Positions 36,060 through 53,176 are shown, numbered from the stretch's first letter. The stretch: DNA of 64,000 bases from Stutzerimonas stutzeri (GCF_000952685.1 NZ_JYHV01000013.1:78672-142671); one strand, 5' to 3'. Notes: generated by a model not told the origin, from the letters alone. A program made the numbers and translations.

Positions 36060-37117
36060 TGAGTGAGGTTGTCTATACGCTTGGCGATCTCGCCGAGCGG
36101 CTAGGAGCTGAACTACGCGGCGATGCCTCGCTGCGGGTGTCGGGGCTGGCAACGCTGCAAGATGCCGGTCCTGAGCAGTTGAGCTTCCTGGCTAATGCGC
36201 AGTATCGGAAGTTTCTCGCCACCACGCGTGCGGGCTGCGTGCTGCTGACCGCGAAGGATGCCGAGGGCTATGCTGGCACCGCGCTGGTGGTCGTCAATCC
36301 GTATCTTGCCTATGCGCGGCTCTCTCATCTGTTCGAGACACGGGCTCAGGCACCTGTAGGCATCCACCCCAGCGCCGTTGTTGATCCAAGTGCCGAGATC
36401 GACGCTACCGCGCGTATTGGTGCTCAAGTGGTAATCGAGGCCGATGCCTGGATCGGGCCCAACGTAGAAATCGGTGCCCAGTCGGTGGTCGGTGCGAGGA
36501 GCCGCATCGGCGCCGGTGGTCGACTGGCCGCCCGGGTGACGCTATGTCACGACGTGATCATCGGCGAGCGGGTGGTCATTCAGCCAGGTGCGGTGATTGG
36601 CGGCGAAGGCTTCGGCTTTGCTAACGAGCGGGGCAGTTGGGAAAAGATTGCTCAACTCGGCGGAGTTCGTATCGGTGACGACGTAGAGATTGGCGCTAAT
36701 ACCACCATCGATCGCGGTGCGATATCGGACACAGTGATCGGCAACGGCGTGAAGCTGGATAACCAGATCATGATCGCTCATAACGTCCAGATCGGCGATA
36801 ACACCGCCATGGCTGGCTGTTCGGGAATATCCGGGAGCACGAAAGTCGGCCGCAACTGCATGATTGCCGGGGGTGCTGGGCTCGTTGGTCACATCGAAGT
36901 TTGCGATAACGTGTTCATTACCGGCATGACCATGGTCACCCGGTCAATCACCGAGCCGGGAAGCTATTCTTCCGGGACAGCCATGCAGACCGCCGCCGAA
37001 TGGCGCAAAAGTGCGGCCCGGATTCGTCATCTTGATGACATGGCGCGCCGCCTGCAACAAGTGGAAAAACGCCTGGCCTCCGTGACCCCAAGCGGGGATG
37101 CGTCTTCTGATGCCTGA
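36059..37117 (+). CDS. lpxD: UDP-3-O-acylglucosamine N-acyltransferase
   Basis: 352 residues. Third lipid A step: N-acylates UDP-3-O-acyl-glucosamine from acyl-ACP. N-terminal uridine-binding domain ([20 protein letters not shown]), then a left-handed beta helix of hexapeptide repeats (about 105-310; [20 protein letters not shown]), with the catalytic His in [13 protein letters not shown] (about 240). TGATG junction with skp. Confidence 0.96.
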   Translation: MSEVVYTLGDLAERLGAELRGDASLRVSGLATLQDAGPEQLSFLANAQYRKFLATTRAGCVLLTAKDAEGYAGTALVVVNPYLAYARLSHLFETRAQAPVGIHPSAVVDPSAEIDATARIGAQVVIEADAWIGPNVEIGAQSVVGARSRIGAGGRLAARVTLCHDVIIGERVVIQPGAVIGGEGFGFANERGSWEKIAQLGGVRIGDDVEIGANTTIDRGAISDTVIGNGVKLDNQIMIAHNVQIGDNTAMAGCSGISGSTKVGRNCMIAGGAGLVGHIEVCDNVFITGMTMVTRSITEPGSYSSGTAMQTAAEWRKSAARIRHLDDMARRLQQVEKRLASVTPSGDASSDA

Positions 37118-37217
37118 TCCTGTCGTCTGATTGCCTCCTGCTAAAGGCTCGCGCCAGCGGGTTGCACGGCAGCGGTGCCGTGCTGGCTCCCATAATCCTT
37201 ACGGGCTTTTTCTACAT

Positions 37218-37658
37218 ATGATGGATATCAACGAGATTCGCGAATACCTTCCGCACCGTTACCCCTTTCTGTTGGTTGATCGGGTGGTGGAGTTGGACAC
37301 GGATGCCAAGCGGGTTCGCGCCTACAAGAACGTCACCATCAACGAACCCTTCTTTAACGGGCATTTCCCGCAGCATCCAATCATGCCGGGTGTGCTGATT
37401 ATCGAAGCCATGGCGCAGGCCGCCGGGCTGCTCGGTTTCAAGATGATGGGGGTGAAGCCAGCCGATGGCACACTTTATTATTTCGTCGGTTCGGATAAGC
37501 TGCGTTTTCGTCAGCCGGTTGTTCCGGGCGATCAATTGATTCTCGAAGCAACCTTCATCAGTGCCAAGCGTGGGATCTGGAAGTTCGATTGCCGCGCCAG
37601 CGTTGATGGCAAGCCCGTATGCTCTGCCGAAATCATTTGTGCGGAACAGAAGATATGA
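37218..37658 (+). CDS. fabZ: 3-hydroxyacyl-[acyl carrier protein] dehydratase FabZ
   Basis: 146 residues from ATG 37218 (family start MMDINEI), after a 100-base gap from lpxD. Hot-dog fold dehydratase of fatty acid elongation. The catalytic His and Glu are in [20 protein letters not shown] (about 46-65). Shares the 3-hydroxyacyl-ACP pool with LpxA and LpxD, which flank it. ATGA overlap with lpxA. Confidence 0.97.
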   Translation: MMDINEIREYLPHRYPFLLVDRVVELDTDAKRVRAYKNVTINEPFFNGHFPQHPIMPGVLIIEAMAQAAGLLGFKMMGVKPADGTLYYFVGSDKLRFRQPVVPGDQLILEATFISAKRGIWKFDCRASVDGKPVCSAEIICAEQKI

Positions 37659-38431
37659 GTTTGATCGACCCTCGCGCCATCGTCGATCCTGCGGCCCGGC
37701 TGGCGGATGACGTCCAGGTCGGACCTTGGTCGATCATCGGCCCGGACGTCGAAATAGGCGAGGGGACGGTGATCGCGTCTCACGTGATCATCAAGGGACC
37801 GACCCGTATCGGTCGGTACAATCGAATTTTCCAGTTTTCTTCGGTAGGTGAAGATACGCCCGACCTCAAGTACAAGGGTGAACCGACCCGCTTAGTCATC
37901 GGCGATCACAACGTGATTCGCGAAGGCGTGACCATTCACCGCGGTACCGTGCAGGATCGAAGCGAAACCACCATCGGCGACCACAACCTGATCATGGCCT
38001 ACGCGCATATCGGCCATGACAGCGTGATTGCCAACCACTGTATCCTGGTGAACAACACCGCGCTGGCGGGGCATGTGCACGTGGGCGACTGGGCGATTCT
38101 GTCTGGCTATACCCTGGTTCATCAGTACTGTCATATCGGCGCATACAGCTTTTCGGGGATGGGCACTGCGATCGGCAAGGACGTTCCGGCGTTCGTCACC
38201 GTATTCGGCAACCCAGCCGAGGCGCGCAGCATGAACTTCGAAGGCATGCGCCGCAGGGGGTTCAGCGCGCAAGCCATTCTGGCATTGCGCAACGCCTACA
38301 AAGTGGTCTATCGCAAGGGGCTGACGGTCGAAGCCGCATTGGCTGCGCTCGCTGACGATGCTCAGACGTTTCCGGAAGTGGCGTTGTTTCGGGACTCGGT
38401 GCAATCCTCGAATCGCGGTATTACGCGCTGA
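37655..38431 (+). CDS. lpxA: UDP-N-acetylglucosamine O-acyltransferase
   Basis: 258 residues. First lipid A step, transfers 3-hydroxyacyl (C10 in Pseudomonas) from ACP to UDP-GlcNAc. Hexapeptide beta helix over about 1-185; catalytic His in [10 protein letters not shown] (about 121-124). [20 protein letters not shown] is the substrate loop region. C-terminal helices from about 190. Overlaps fabZ; lpxB begins 1 base after its stop. Confidence 0.97.
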   Translation: MSLIDPRAIVDPAARLADDVQVGPWSIIGPDVEIGEGTVIASHVIIKGPTRIGRYNRIFQFSSVGEDTPDLKYKGEPTRLVIGDHNVIREGVTIHRGTVQDRSETTIGDHNLIMAYAHIGHDSVIANHCILVNNTALAGHVHVGDWAILSGYTLVHQYCHIGAYSFSGMGTAIGKDVPAFVTVFGNPAEARSMNFEGMRRRGFSAQAILALRNAYKVVYRKGLTVEAALAALADDAQTFPEVALFRDSVQSSNRGITR

Positions 38432-38432
38432 T

Positions 38433-39566
38433 ATGTCCAAGCCGCTGACAGTCGCGCTGGTGGCCGGCGAAGCGTCCGGCGACATTCTCGGCTCCGGTCT
38501 GATGCAGGCGCTCAAGGCGCAGCATCCGGGTGTCCAGTTCATCGGTATCGGTGGCCCTCGGATGGAGGCGCAGGGGCTGAAATCCTATTTTCCGATGGAG
38601 CGCCTGGCCGTGATGGGGCTGGTGGAGGTGCTCGGTCGGCTGCCTGAATTGCTGGCGCGCCGCAAGCGGTTGTTGAAAACCTTCCTCGACGTGCGGCCTG
38701 ATGTTTTCATCGGCATCGACGCGCCGGATTTCAACCTGGACCTGGCACTTAAACTGCGGCGCAGCGGTATCAAGACCGTGCATTACGTCAGCCCTTCGGT
38801 CTGGGCCTGGCGGCAGAAGCGCGTGTTGAAGATTCGCGATGCCTGTGACCTGATGCTCACGCTATTTCCCTTCGAGGCGAAGTTCTACGACGCTCATCAG
38901 GTAGCGGTTCGTTTCGTTGGTCATCCGCTGGCCGATGCAATTCCACTGGAGCCTGATCGCGCGGCTGCCAGGGCTGTGCTGAATCTTCCGCAGGAATGTC
39001 CGATCGTCGCGCTGATGCCGGGCAGCCGCGGCGGTGAGGTGGGGCGCCTCGGTGAGCTCTTCCTCAGCGCCGCCGACCGGCTTCGTTCGATGCGCCCGGG
39101 TATTCGTTTCGTGGTGCCTTGTGCCAGTCCCGAACGCCGTGTTCAGCTCGAGCAGATGCTGGCGGGGCGAGATCTTCCGTTGACGCTGCTCGATGGGCGA
39201 TCCCACGAGGCGTTGGCTGCCTGCAACGCGGTGCTGATCGCCTCCGGTACCGCGACGCTCGAAGCGTTGTTGTACAAGCGGCCCATGGTCGTAGCCTATA
39301 GCGTCGCGCCGCTGACCTTTCGTATCCTCAAACGCATGGTGAAAAGCCCGTACGTGGCCTTGCCCAACCTGCTGGCTCAGCGTCTTCTGGTGCCGGAGCT
39401 TCTGCAGGATGCGGCGACTCCAGAGGCGATGGCGCAGTTGCTGTCGCCCTTGCTGGATAACGGCGACGTACAGACCGAGGGGTTCGACGCCATTCACCGA
39501 GCCCTACGCTGCGATGCATCCACTCAGGCGGCCAACGCGGTGCTTGAACTGGTTGGGGCGAACTGA
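38433..39566 (+). CDS. lpxB: Lipid-A-disaccharide synthase
   Basis: 377 residues from ATG 38433. Membrane-associated glycosyltransferase joining lipid X and UDP-diacylglucosamine. Start [18 protein letters not shown] (about 7-24), acceptor site [15 protein letters not shown] and [14 protein letters not shown], and C-terminal [19 protein letters not shown] (about 269-287) match GT-B LpxB enzymes. Its stop overlaps rnhB by one base. Confidence 0.96.
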   Translation: MSKPLTVALVAGEASGDILGSGLMQALKAQHPGVQFIGIGGPRMEAQGLKSYFPMERLAVMGLVEVLGRLPELLARRKRLLKTFLDVRPDVFIGIDAPDFNLDLALKLRRSGIKTVHYVSPSVWAWRQKRVLKIRDACDLMLTLFPFEAKFYDAHQVAVRFVGHPLADAIPLEPDRAAARAVLNLPQECPIVALMPGSRGGEVGRLGELFLSAADRLRSMRPGIRFVVPCASPERRVQLEQMLAGRDLPLTLLDGRSHEALAACNAVLIASGTATLEALLYKRPMVVAYSVAPLTFRILKRMVKSPYVALPNLLAQRLLVPELLQDAATPEAMAQLLSPLLDNGDVQTEGFDAIHRALRCDASTQAANAVLELVGAN

Positions 39567-40207
39567 TGCAAATGGGGCTGGATTTCAATCTGGTTGAAGA
39601 GCTGGTTGCCGGTGTCGATGAGGTCGGCCGCGGCCCGCTTTGCGGTCCGGTTGTAACCGCGGCGGTTATCCTCGATCCGCGTCGACCCATCGAAGGTCTC
39701 AACGACTCTAAGAAACTGACCGAGGCGCGGCGCGAGGCGCTGTTCGATGAGATCTGCGAGAAGGCGCTGGCGTGGTGTATCGCGCGCGCCGAGGTGCAGG
39801 AGATCGATCAACTGAATATCCTGCACGCTACCATGCTGGCGATGCAGCGTGCGGTCGAGGGTTTGAGCGTGACGCCGCGGCTGGCGCTGATCGATGGCAA
39901 TCGCTGCCCGCAACTGGCGGTGCCCAGCGCTTCGGTAATCCAGGGCGATGGCCGGGTGCCTGCCATCGCCGCCGCCTCGATTCTGGCCAAGGTCAGCCGT
40001 GATCGGGAGATGTGCGCTCTGGATCTGTGCTATCCCGGCTATGGACTCGCCGCGCATAAAGGCTATCCGACGCCGAACCACCTGGATGCGCTTCAGCGGC
40101 TTGGACCGACAATTATTCACCGTCGCTCGTTCGCGCCAGTACGCATTCTGCTGGAGCAGGCCACACAGGCTGAGCCCGTGAGCGTCACGGTCGCATTGTC
40201 GGTCTGA
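39566..40207 (+). CDS. rnhB: Ribonuclease HII
   Basis: 213 residues. Cuts the RNA strand of RNA-DNA hybrids and single misincorporated ribonucleotides. Active-site [15 protein letters not shown] (about 14-28) with Asp and Glu, [12 protein letters not shown], Asp in ALIDGNR, and [11 protein letters not shown] are present. Its second Met (residue 3) could also start. Last gene of the lpx block; a hairpin terminator follows. Confidence 0.95.
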   Translation: MQMGLDFNLVEELVAGVDEVGRGPLCGPVVTAAVILDPRRPIEGLNDSKKLTEARREALFDEICEKALAWCIARAEVQEIDQLNILHATMLAMQRAVEGLSVTPRLALIDGNRCPQLAVPSASVIQGDGRVPAIAAASILAKVSRDREMCALDLCYPGYGLAAHKGYPTPNHLDALQRLGPTIIHRRSFAPVRILLEQATQAEPVSVTVALSV

Positions 40208-40213
40208 ATCGGC

Positions 40214-40254
40214 GCGGCTGGTGATGCAATCCATCACCAGCCGCCTTAATCTTC
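40214..40254 (+). terminator. Terminator after rnhB
   Basis: Perfect 13-base-pair stem (GCGGCTGGTGATG at 40214-40226 with its complement at 40232-40244), 5-base loop, tail CTTAATCTT. The tail is only moderately T-rich. Confidence 0.7.
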
Positions 40255-40266
40255 CTGGCTTTCCGG

Positions 40267-40272
40267 TACAAT
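40267..40272 (+). promoter_or_regulatory. Putative -10 of dnaE
   Basis: TACAAT 36 bases before the dnaE ATG and just after the rnhB terminator; no strong -35 can be seen. Confidence 0.35.
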
Positions 40273-40308
40273 TCCCGGCTTGTCGTTTCGCCAGTCCAAG
40301 GTCCACTC

Positions 40309-43830
<3,522 letters not shown>

Positions 43831-43889
43831 CGGGACGTAGCGGATTTGCGCGCCGATACTGGCGTGCGGTCCGAGTGACGCCCGACCGG

Positions 43890-43932
43890 CCCGATCGTTG
43901 ATCGGGTCATGATTGCGAACATTTTTTGTTCG
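43890..43932. other. Two hairpins between dnaE and accA
   Basis: CCCGATC-GTT-GATCGGG at 43890-43906, then CGAACA-TTTTT-TGTTCG at 43916-43932. The T-run is in the second loop, 16 bases beyond the first stem, so neither is a standard terminator. Confidence 0.4.
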
Positions 43933-44018
43933 ACCTGAATGCGTCCGTCCCGTAAGGTAGGGCGCAAAAAACGGAACAGCCTCCCGGCCGCCTGGCCGTC
44001 GACGCATGACGGATGCCT

Positions 44019-44969
44019 ATGAACCCGAATTTTCTCGATTTCGAACAGCCGATCGCCGACCTGCAAGCCAAGATCGAAGAATTGCGCCTGGTTGGTAACG
44101 ACAACTCGCTAAACATCGGCGATGAGATTGCCCGCCTGCAGGATAAGAGCGAGTCGCTCACCGAGAGCATTTTCGGCAATCTCACCAGCTGGCAGATCGC
44201 CCGTCTGGCTCGCCACCCGCAGCGTCCCTATACGCTCGATTACATCAGCCACCTCTTTACCGAATTCGAAGAGCTGCATGGCGATCGCCATTTCTCCGAT
44301 GACGCCGCGATCGTCGGCGGAACGGCTCGCCTGAACGGTGAACCGGTCATGGTTATCGGCCATCAGAAAGGTCGTGAGGTCCGCGAAAAGGTTCGTCGCA
44401 ACTTCGGCATGCCGCGCCCGGAGGGCTACCGCAAGGCATGCCGGCTGATGGAAATGGCCGAGCGCTTCAAGATGCCGATTCTGACCTTCATCGACACGCC
44501 GGGCGCCTATCCGGGTATCGATGCCGAAGAGCGCAACCAGAGCGAGGCGATTGCCTGGAATCTTCGGGTCATGGCGCGCCTGAAGACGCCGATCATCGCA
44601 ACCGTGATCGGTGAGGGCGGTTCGGGCGGGGCGCTGGCCATCGGCGTCTGCGACCAGCTGAACATGCTGCAATATTCCACGTACGCGGTGATCTCCCCCG
44701 AAGGCTGTGCCTCGATTCTCTGGCGTACCGCGGACAAGGCGCCGGAAGCGGCCGAAGCCATGGGTGTCACCGCAGAACGCCTGAAGGATCTGGGTATCGT
44801 CGACAAGGTGATTTCCGAGCCCCTGGGTGGCGCCCATCGCAATCCTGCGTCGACCGCTGCATCCCTGCGTGAAGAACTGACTGCTCAGCTCGATATGCTC
44901 AAGGGGCTCGACACTGAAGCCTTGCTCACGCGGCGCTACGAGCGTCTGATGAGCTACGGCATCGCCTGA
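44019..44969 (+). CDS. accA: Acetyl-CoA carboxylase carboxyltransferase subunit alpha
   Basis: 316 residues from ATG 44019, the family start [14 protein letters not shown] 44013 would add two residues. With AccD it moves CO2 from carboxybiotin to acetyl-CoA to make malonyl-CoA. Crotonase-like fold with [20 protein letters not shown] (about 111-130), [20 protein letters not shown] (about 158-177) and [14 protein letters not shown]. Own terminator follows. Confidence 0.97.
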   Translation: MNPNFLDFEQPIADLQAKIEELRLVGNDNSLNIGDEIARLQDKSESLTESIFGNLTSWQIARLARHPQRPYTLDYISHLFTEFEELHGDRHFSDDAAIVGGTARLNGEPVMVIGHQKGREVREKVRRNFGMPRPEGYRKACRLMEMAERFKMPILTFIDTPGAYPGIDAEERNQSEAIAWNLRVMARLKTPIIATVIGEGGSGGALAIGVCDQLNMLQYSTYAVISPEGCASILWRTADKAPEAAEAMGVTAERLKDLGIVDKVISEPLGGAHRNPASTAASLREELTAQLDMLKGLDTEALLTRRYERLMSYGIA

Positions 44970-44994
44970 TAGTTGCGGTTATCGGGACATACAG

Positions 44995-45020
44995 AAACGG
45001 CGGACTATCCGCCGTTTTTT
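44995..45020 (+). terminator. Rho-independent terminator after accA
   Basis: AAACGGCGGA-CTA-TCCGCCGTTTTTT: perfect stem with a T6 tail. Confidence 0.92.
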
Positions 45021-45147
45021 GTGCCTGCCGAAAGACCTCTGGCGCAAGCCCTCCTAAGGCGTGCGGTAAGCGAGCGGCTAGTGCCAGGCCTTTCCGGTTT
45101 ATGCTGTGTTTCCGTATCGGTATTCATGTTTGCAGAGCTGCTACCCC

Positions 45148-46467
45148 ATGTCCCTCGAGTCACGCCTGCTTGATGCCTTGCAACCCTGGCGTACCGCGCC
45201 GCATTGGCGCGTGGCGTTTTCCGGGGGGCTCGATTCGACCGTGCTGCTGCATCTGTTGGCGCGTTTGTCGACTCGCGAGCAGCTGCCACCGATAAGCGCG
45301 ATTCATGTTCACCACGGCCTGCAGCCCGCGGCCGAGGAATGGCCGACGCATTGTCAGTCGGTCTGTGAGCGGCTGGGGGTGACGCTACGCGTCGCGCATG
45401 TGCAAGTTGCGTCTGGACCGAGTCTCGAGCGTGCCGCCAGGGAGGCACGCTATGAAGTCTTTAGTGAGCATCTGAAACCTGCTGAGGTGTTGCTCACCGC
45501 GCAACATCGGGACGACCAAGCTGAAACCATGCTCTTTCGCCTGCTGCGCGGTGCCGGTGTACGCGGCTTGGCCGGTATGCCTGCGGTTCGAGCGCTGGGT
45601 GAAGGTTGGCTGGTGCGGCCGTTGCTGGATGTTGGACGCAACGAGCTTGAGGTCTATGCACGTGAGCACGGGCTGGTTTGGGTCGAAGATCCAAGCAATC
45701 AGTGCTTCGACCATTCGCGCAACTTTCTCCGTCATCGGGTCATGCCGGTGCTACAGCAGCGCTGGCCGAGCGCTGCAACCAGCATGGTGCGGGCTGCTAA
45801 GCATCTGGGTGAAGCGCAGCATCTGTTGAACGACCTGGCCGAAATCGATTTGCGACAAGCCCAGGTGGGGGGACGCTATCCATGGCTAGGGGTGCCGAGC
45901 CTGTGCCTCTCTTCACTCAGGACGTTAAGTCCCGCACGTCAGCGTAATGCCCTGCGGCATTGGTTGGTAAATTGGACGACTCTCCCCGACACTGATCATT
46001 GGGCTGGCTGGGATGCGCTGCGTGACGCCGCCTCGGATGCCGCGCCGATCTGGCCGCTGGCTGACGGCGAGCTGCATCGGGGCGACGGGCGTATTTGGTG
46101 GCTTTCCGGGCCTTGGCTGGTTACACCGTCAGCGTCGGTCGACTGGCTGCGGCCTGATTGTCGCCTGCAGTTGCCGGGCAATGGCAGCGTGCGCTTGAAA
46201 AAGCATGGTACCGAGGGTTCGCTGCAGGTGCGTTACCGCCGCGGCGGCGAGTCGTTGAACTTGCCCGGGCGCGGTCACCGTGATCTCAAACGCTTGTTGA
46301 ACGAGGCAGGACTGCCAAGCTTTGCGCGCGCGCGCCTGCCATTGCTCTATTGCGGCGACGAGCTAGTCGCCGTGGCGAATCTGCCGCAGTTCGATGTCCA
46401 AGCGCTATCGTTGTCCTGGACGCCGCCGGCCGACGCCAGGTTTGAGCTGATGGGGTCTTTCGAGTAG
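45148..46467 (+). CDS. tilS: tRNA(Ile)-lysidine synthetase
   Basis: 439 residues from ATG 45148; no clear ribosome site. Modifies C34 of tRNA-Ile(CAU) to lysidine with ATP so that it reads AUA. PP-loop motif FSGGLDSTVLLHL (about 26-38), HHGLQPAAEEW (about 54-64), and HRDDQAETMLFRLLRGAGVR (about 128-147) are diagnostic; a TilS substrate-binding and C-terminal domain follow (GGESLNLPGRGHRDLKRLL about 371). The gene has rare AUA-related function but ordinary codon use. Confidence 0.95.
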   Translation: MSLESRLLDALQPWRTAPHWRVAFSGGLDSTVLLHLLARLSTREQLPPISAIHVHHGLQPAAEEWPTHCQSVCERLGVTLRVAHVQVASGPSLERAAREARYEVFSEHLKPAEVLLTAQHRDDQAETMLFRLLRGAGVRGLAGMPAVRALGEGWLVRPLLDVGRNELEVYAREHGLVWVEDPSNQCFDHSRNFLRHRVMPVLQQRWPSAATSMVRAAKHLGEAQHLLNDLAEIDLRQAQVGGRYPWLGVPSLCLSSLRTLSPARQRNALRHWLVNWTTLPDTDHWAGWDALRDAASDAAPIWPLADGELHRGDGRIWWLSGPWLVTPSASVDWLRPDCRLQLPGNGSVRLKKHGTEGSLQVRYRRGGESLNLPGRGHRDLKRLLNEAGLPSFARARLPLLYCGDELVAVANLPQFDVQALSLSWTPPADARFELMGSFE

Positions 46468-46587
46468 ACTACGCTCCCGTCCCAATACAGCTTCTGCGGC
46501 TTTCTTCGAAAACCGTGGCAGTTGCGCTATTGCCGCCTTCAGGCGTAATGGCACCTTCGCTTTTCCCCGGCGGCGCTGACCGCTTAA

Positions 46588-50405
<3,818 letters not shown>

Positions 50406-50420
50406 GCCCAGGCATGCTAG

Positions 50421-50448
50421 AAAGGGCGGCGTTAGTCGCCCTTTTTTT
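50421..50448 (+). terminator. Rho-independent terminator after eno
   Basis: AAAGGGCG and CGCCCTTT arms with an 8-base loop and a T7 tail. Confidence 0.92.
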
Positions 50449-50529
50449 GTGGATAAGGATCAGCGCTGCTATGGTCGTTCGTACAAGCGGCGCTTGCAGA
50501 CTGCTCGTTCAGCAAAGGAAGGCCCAAGC

Positions 50530-50871
50530 ATGTCCCCGACCGCCGCCCATACACCGTTACTGGAAATCAATCGAATCCGTTCCATGCCCTCCATGCGCAG
50601 TCCCCACTGGTTGTTCGTCGTACTGATCCTGCTGCTGGGCGGGCTGCAATACCGCCTTTGGGTGGGTGAGGGCAGCCTCGCTCAGGTCAGTGGGCTGAAC
50701 AAGCAGATCGCCGAACAGCAGGGCGAAAATCAACGCCTGCTCGAACGCAACCGCATTCTTGAAGCTGAAGTGATGGAACTCAAGCAGGGCATGGAAACGG
50801 TCGAGGAGCGTGCTCGCCACGAACTCGGCATGGTCAAAGAGGGCGAAACTCTCTACCAGCTCACCGAGTGA
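50530..50871 (+). CDS. ftsB: Cell division protein FtsB
   Basis: Divisome protein linking FtsL and FtsQ. One membrane helix (WLFVVLILLLGGLQYRLWVG), then a periplasmic coiled coil (GLNKQIAEQQGENQRLLERN) and conserved ERARHELGMVKEGETLY. The usual Pseudomonas start MRSPHW would be ATG 50593 (92 residues) but has no ribosome site, while ATG 50530 has AAGGAAGG 8 bases upstream and is in frame, adding 21 residues to the cytoplasmic tail. I chose 50530 on that evidence; 50593 is the alternative. ispD overlaps the stop (GTGA). Confidence 0.85.
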   Translation: MSPTAAHTPLLEINRIRSMPSMRSPHWLFVVLILLLGGLQYRLWVGEGSLAQVSGLNKQIAEQQGENQRLLERNRILEAEVMELKQGMETVEERARHELGMVKEGETLYQLTE

Positions 50872-51572
50872 GCGTGGCCATGCTTCCGTCGTTCTGGGTT
50901 GTCATTCCGGCTGCCGGTGTTGGCAGCCGTATGCGTGCCGATCGGCCCAAACAGTACTTGCCTCTGGCCGGCAAGACGATCATCGAACATACCCTTGACT
51001 GCTTTCTCGATCATCCCCGATTGCTGGGATTGGTGGTCAGCCTGGCGCCCGCAGATCCCTACTGGCCCCGGCTGGAGAGCGCCAGTGATTCGCGCATTCA
51101 GCGTTCCGATGGTGGAGCCGAACGTGCCGAGTCGGTACTTTCGGGGCTGCGTCGTTTAGCGGAATTGGGCGCACGAGACGAAGAGTGGGTGCTGGTCCAT
51201 GATGCGGCGCGTCCTAACCTGGCGCGAGATGATATCGATAGACTGCTCGGTGAATTGATGGATGATCCGGTCGGCGGTTTGCTCGCTGTACCTGCGCGCG
51301 ATACGCTGAAACGGGCCGGGGACGACGGACGCGTGCAGGAAACCATCGATCGCAGCGTGATCTGGCAGGCCTTCACCCCACAGATGTTTCGCCTCGGCGT
51401 GCTACGTGATGCGCTCGCCGGCGCGCTCGAAGCTGGCGCGCCGGTCACCGACGAGGCTTCGGCGCTGGAGTGGGCGGGGCACAGCCCGAAACTGATCGAG
51501 GGGCGTTCGGATAATCTCAAGATCACTCGCCCGGAAGATCTGCACTGGTTGGAACAGCGCTGGCAATCCTGA
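50868..51572 (+). CDS. ispD: 2-C-methyl-D-erythritol 4-phosphate cytidylyltransferase
   Basis: 234 residues, GTG start overlapping ftsB (an internal ATG at residue 5 is possible). Third MEP-pathway step, using CTP. Nucleotide-binding VIPAAGVGSRMRADRPKQYL (about 12-31), VLVHDAARPNL (about 107-117), and ITRPEDLHWLE match. ispF lies 6.5 kb to the right instead of adjacent. Confidence 0.95.
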   Translation: MSVAMLPSFWVVIPAAGVGSRMRADRPKQYLPLAGKTIIEHTLDCFLDHPRLLGLVVSLAPADPYWPRLESASDSRIQRSDGGAERAESVLSGLRRLAELGARDEEWVLVHDAARPNLARDDIDRLLGELMDDPVGGLLAVPARDTLKRAGDDGRVQETIDRSVIWQAFTPQMFRLGVLRDALAGALEAGAPVTDEASALEWAGHSPKLIEGRSDNLKITRPEDLHWLEQRWQS

Positions 51573-51623
51573 TCGTCAGCGCTGTTCAGTTCGGTCGATT
51601 GGCGAGGGCCCGTCGTCTCCCGA

Positions 51624-52790
51624 CTAGTAACGATAGATCGCAGCCGCGCCGCTCTGGGTCGGCATGCGTTCGGTTGGTACCGAGATTACTTCACCGCCTT
51701 GCTCAATCGTCCAGATAGACAACTCATCGAGCAGGTCGGGCGTGGTGGCCGAGTCATCATCGACCGCTAGCGCCTTGCCCTGCTGCTTATCCGCCACACC
51801 CGGAATCTGCCGCTCGGCTTCGACGAGTAATGTTGCTACGCGTCCTTCAAGGGTAGCCTGGCCGATCTGTTCGAGCTCATCGCTGGCCAGGCCCTGCCCG
51901 CGTGATTCTCCGTACTGGTCGATGAAGCCCTCCAGGCGCTTGAGGTAACGCGGCTGCATAACCATCCAGCTCTTCTCCCGCAACTCATCGTAGCTGAGCA
52001 GCGAAGCATCGTTCTCGATGCCCTCCGGTAGCAGGAACTCGTTGTGGCTGAGCTTGCGAAAATGAAACTGGTGCTCTGGCAGCGCGGCGAGGATCAATGG
52101 CAGCCGGGATCTGCGGCTATGGTGTTCGAGAATGGCGCGGTCCACCTCCCGGAAGAAGCGCTCGCGGTCCCGATCGATCTCATCCTGCCGGCCAGCACCT
52201 CCGCTTTCCATCTGCATCGGATCGCCGCGCTCGCTGGCGCGACCGTAGCCTTGAGGAAATCCGGTTTGGCCTTTTTCGGTCAGCTCACGACCAAGTGCTT
52301 CCTCCAGGGTTTTCGGAACGCCATCGGCGAGCGGCACTTCGTCGATGCCGTCACGGTTGCCCTCGAACAGGCGAACCGAGTCCAGTGTGATCGCGAGGAT
52401 CTGATAACGGTCGGCGGACTGGGCAATGCGCAGCAACGGTTTGAGGTGCATACGGTCATTGGCGACGGCGAGCTCCGGCACGCTGCGTTGCAGGCGGAAT
52501 ACCTCGAAGTAGTCTGCCGCACCGAACACCGCCAGTCCGTCACGGTTGGAATTCCAGAAATCGATGTCGTCGATCAGGTCATGGAATGGCTTGAGCAAAG
52601 TCTTGGCCTGGTCTGCGCGGCCTTGCTGCTTGAGCGAGTCCTCGAGCTGACGGACCAGGTGCTTGAAACGGATAGGGTCTTGCTGGCGCTCGGGAAAGCT
52701 GCGATGGGTGGGCTGGTATAACGACAGACAAGGGGCTTCGCGCTTTGCCAGCAGTTGAGACATGGTTTCACGATCGAGCAATCTGTTCAT
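51624..52790 (-). CDS. baeRF family 3 protein (bacterial aRF1/pelota-like, Balon-related)
   Basis: 388 residues from ATG 52790 (GAGAGG upstream; an in-frame start at 52865 adds no family sequence). It resembles the baeRF_family3 group: an N-terminal domain (EAPCLSLYQPTHRSFPERQ, about 18-36), a middle domain (DRERFFREVDRAILEHHSRR about 207-226) and an eL30-like C-terminal domain (GRVATLLVEAER about 316-327; EQGGEVISVPTERMP about 364-378). No GGQ peptide-release motif is visible. The better known baeRF protein Balon holds factors in the A site of hibernating ribosomes. It lies 71 bases downstream of the HPF-like gene. Confidence 0.75.
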   Translation of the reverse strand: MNRLLDRETMSQLLAKREAPCLSLYQPTHRSFPERQQDPIRFKHLVRQLEDSLKQQGRADQAKTLLKPFHDLIDDIDFWNSNRDGLAVFGAADYFEVFRLQRSVPELAVANDRMHLKPLLRIAQSADRYQILAITLDSVRLFEGNRDGIDEVPLADGVPKTLEEALGRELTEKGQTGFPQGYGRASERGDPMQMESGGAGRQDEIDRDRERFFREVDRAILEHHSRRSRLPLILAALPEHQFHFRKLSHNEFLLPEGIENDASLLSYDELREKSWMVMQPRYLKRLEGFIDQYGESRGQGLASDELEQIGQATLEGRVATLLVEAERQIPGVADKQQGKALAVDDDSATTPDLLDELSIWTIEQGGEVISVPTERMPTQSGAAAIYRY

Positions 52791-52861
52791 GCACGGCCTC
52801 TCTAATAAATCAGATGGTTCGGTCCCTCGTGATGTGAACGGCCTGGTTCGGCAGGTCGTTA

Positions 52862-53176
52862 TCAATGATGGTTGAACTTATCCAGCGCATGCGCCAGTGC
52901 ATGGCTGAGCTTCTCTGCGGCACCATCGATGGCAAGTGTCATGGAGTCGGCCTTGTGGGTCGTCGAGATCGGCTCGTGGCCTTTGACCCTGGCCTCCATC
53001 TGGCAGCGCTTGTCCTGAGGGCCCTTCTTTCCGCTGTTCTCGTCGTTGAGATGAACTTCGACTCGGGTCAGCTGATCATCGAAACGCTCCAGCTCGCTCT
53101 CCACCGTTGCCTTTACGTGCTCCTCCAGGTTGCTGGTTACGTTGACGCTGTGATTGCTGTTCACCAGAATCTGCAT
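52862..53176 (-). CDS. Short HPF/RaiA-family ribosome-associated protein
   Basis: 104 residues from ATG 53176, set by a perfect AGGAGG 6-11 bases upstream; a longer frame to 53236 is not needed. Ribosome hibernation factor fold: beta-alpha-beta start MQILVNSNHSVNVTSN, helix EEHVKATVESELERFDDQLT, strand RVEVHLNDENSG and CQMEARVKGHEPISTTHKA with the second helix DGAAEKLSHALAHALDKF. It lacks the C-terminal dimerisation domain of long HPF. The main hpf of pseudomonads sits by rpoN, so this is likely a paralogue. First gene of a unit with baeRF3. Confidence 0.85.
   Translation of the reverse strand: MQILVNSNHSVNVTSNLEEHVKATVESELERFDDQLTRVEVHLNDENSGKKGPQDKRCQMEARVKGHEPISTTHKADSMTLAIDGAAEKLSHALAHALDKFNHH

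Noticed and set aside
45106..45147. N-terminal extension of tilS
   Set aside because: TilS proteins start just before the PP-loop; the 14 extra residues are not family sequence.
51624..52790. Peptide-release activity for the baeRF3 protein
   Set aside because: No GGQ motif is visible, so classical release-factor catalysis is not supported.
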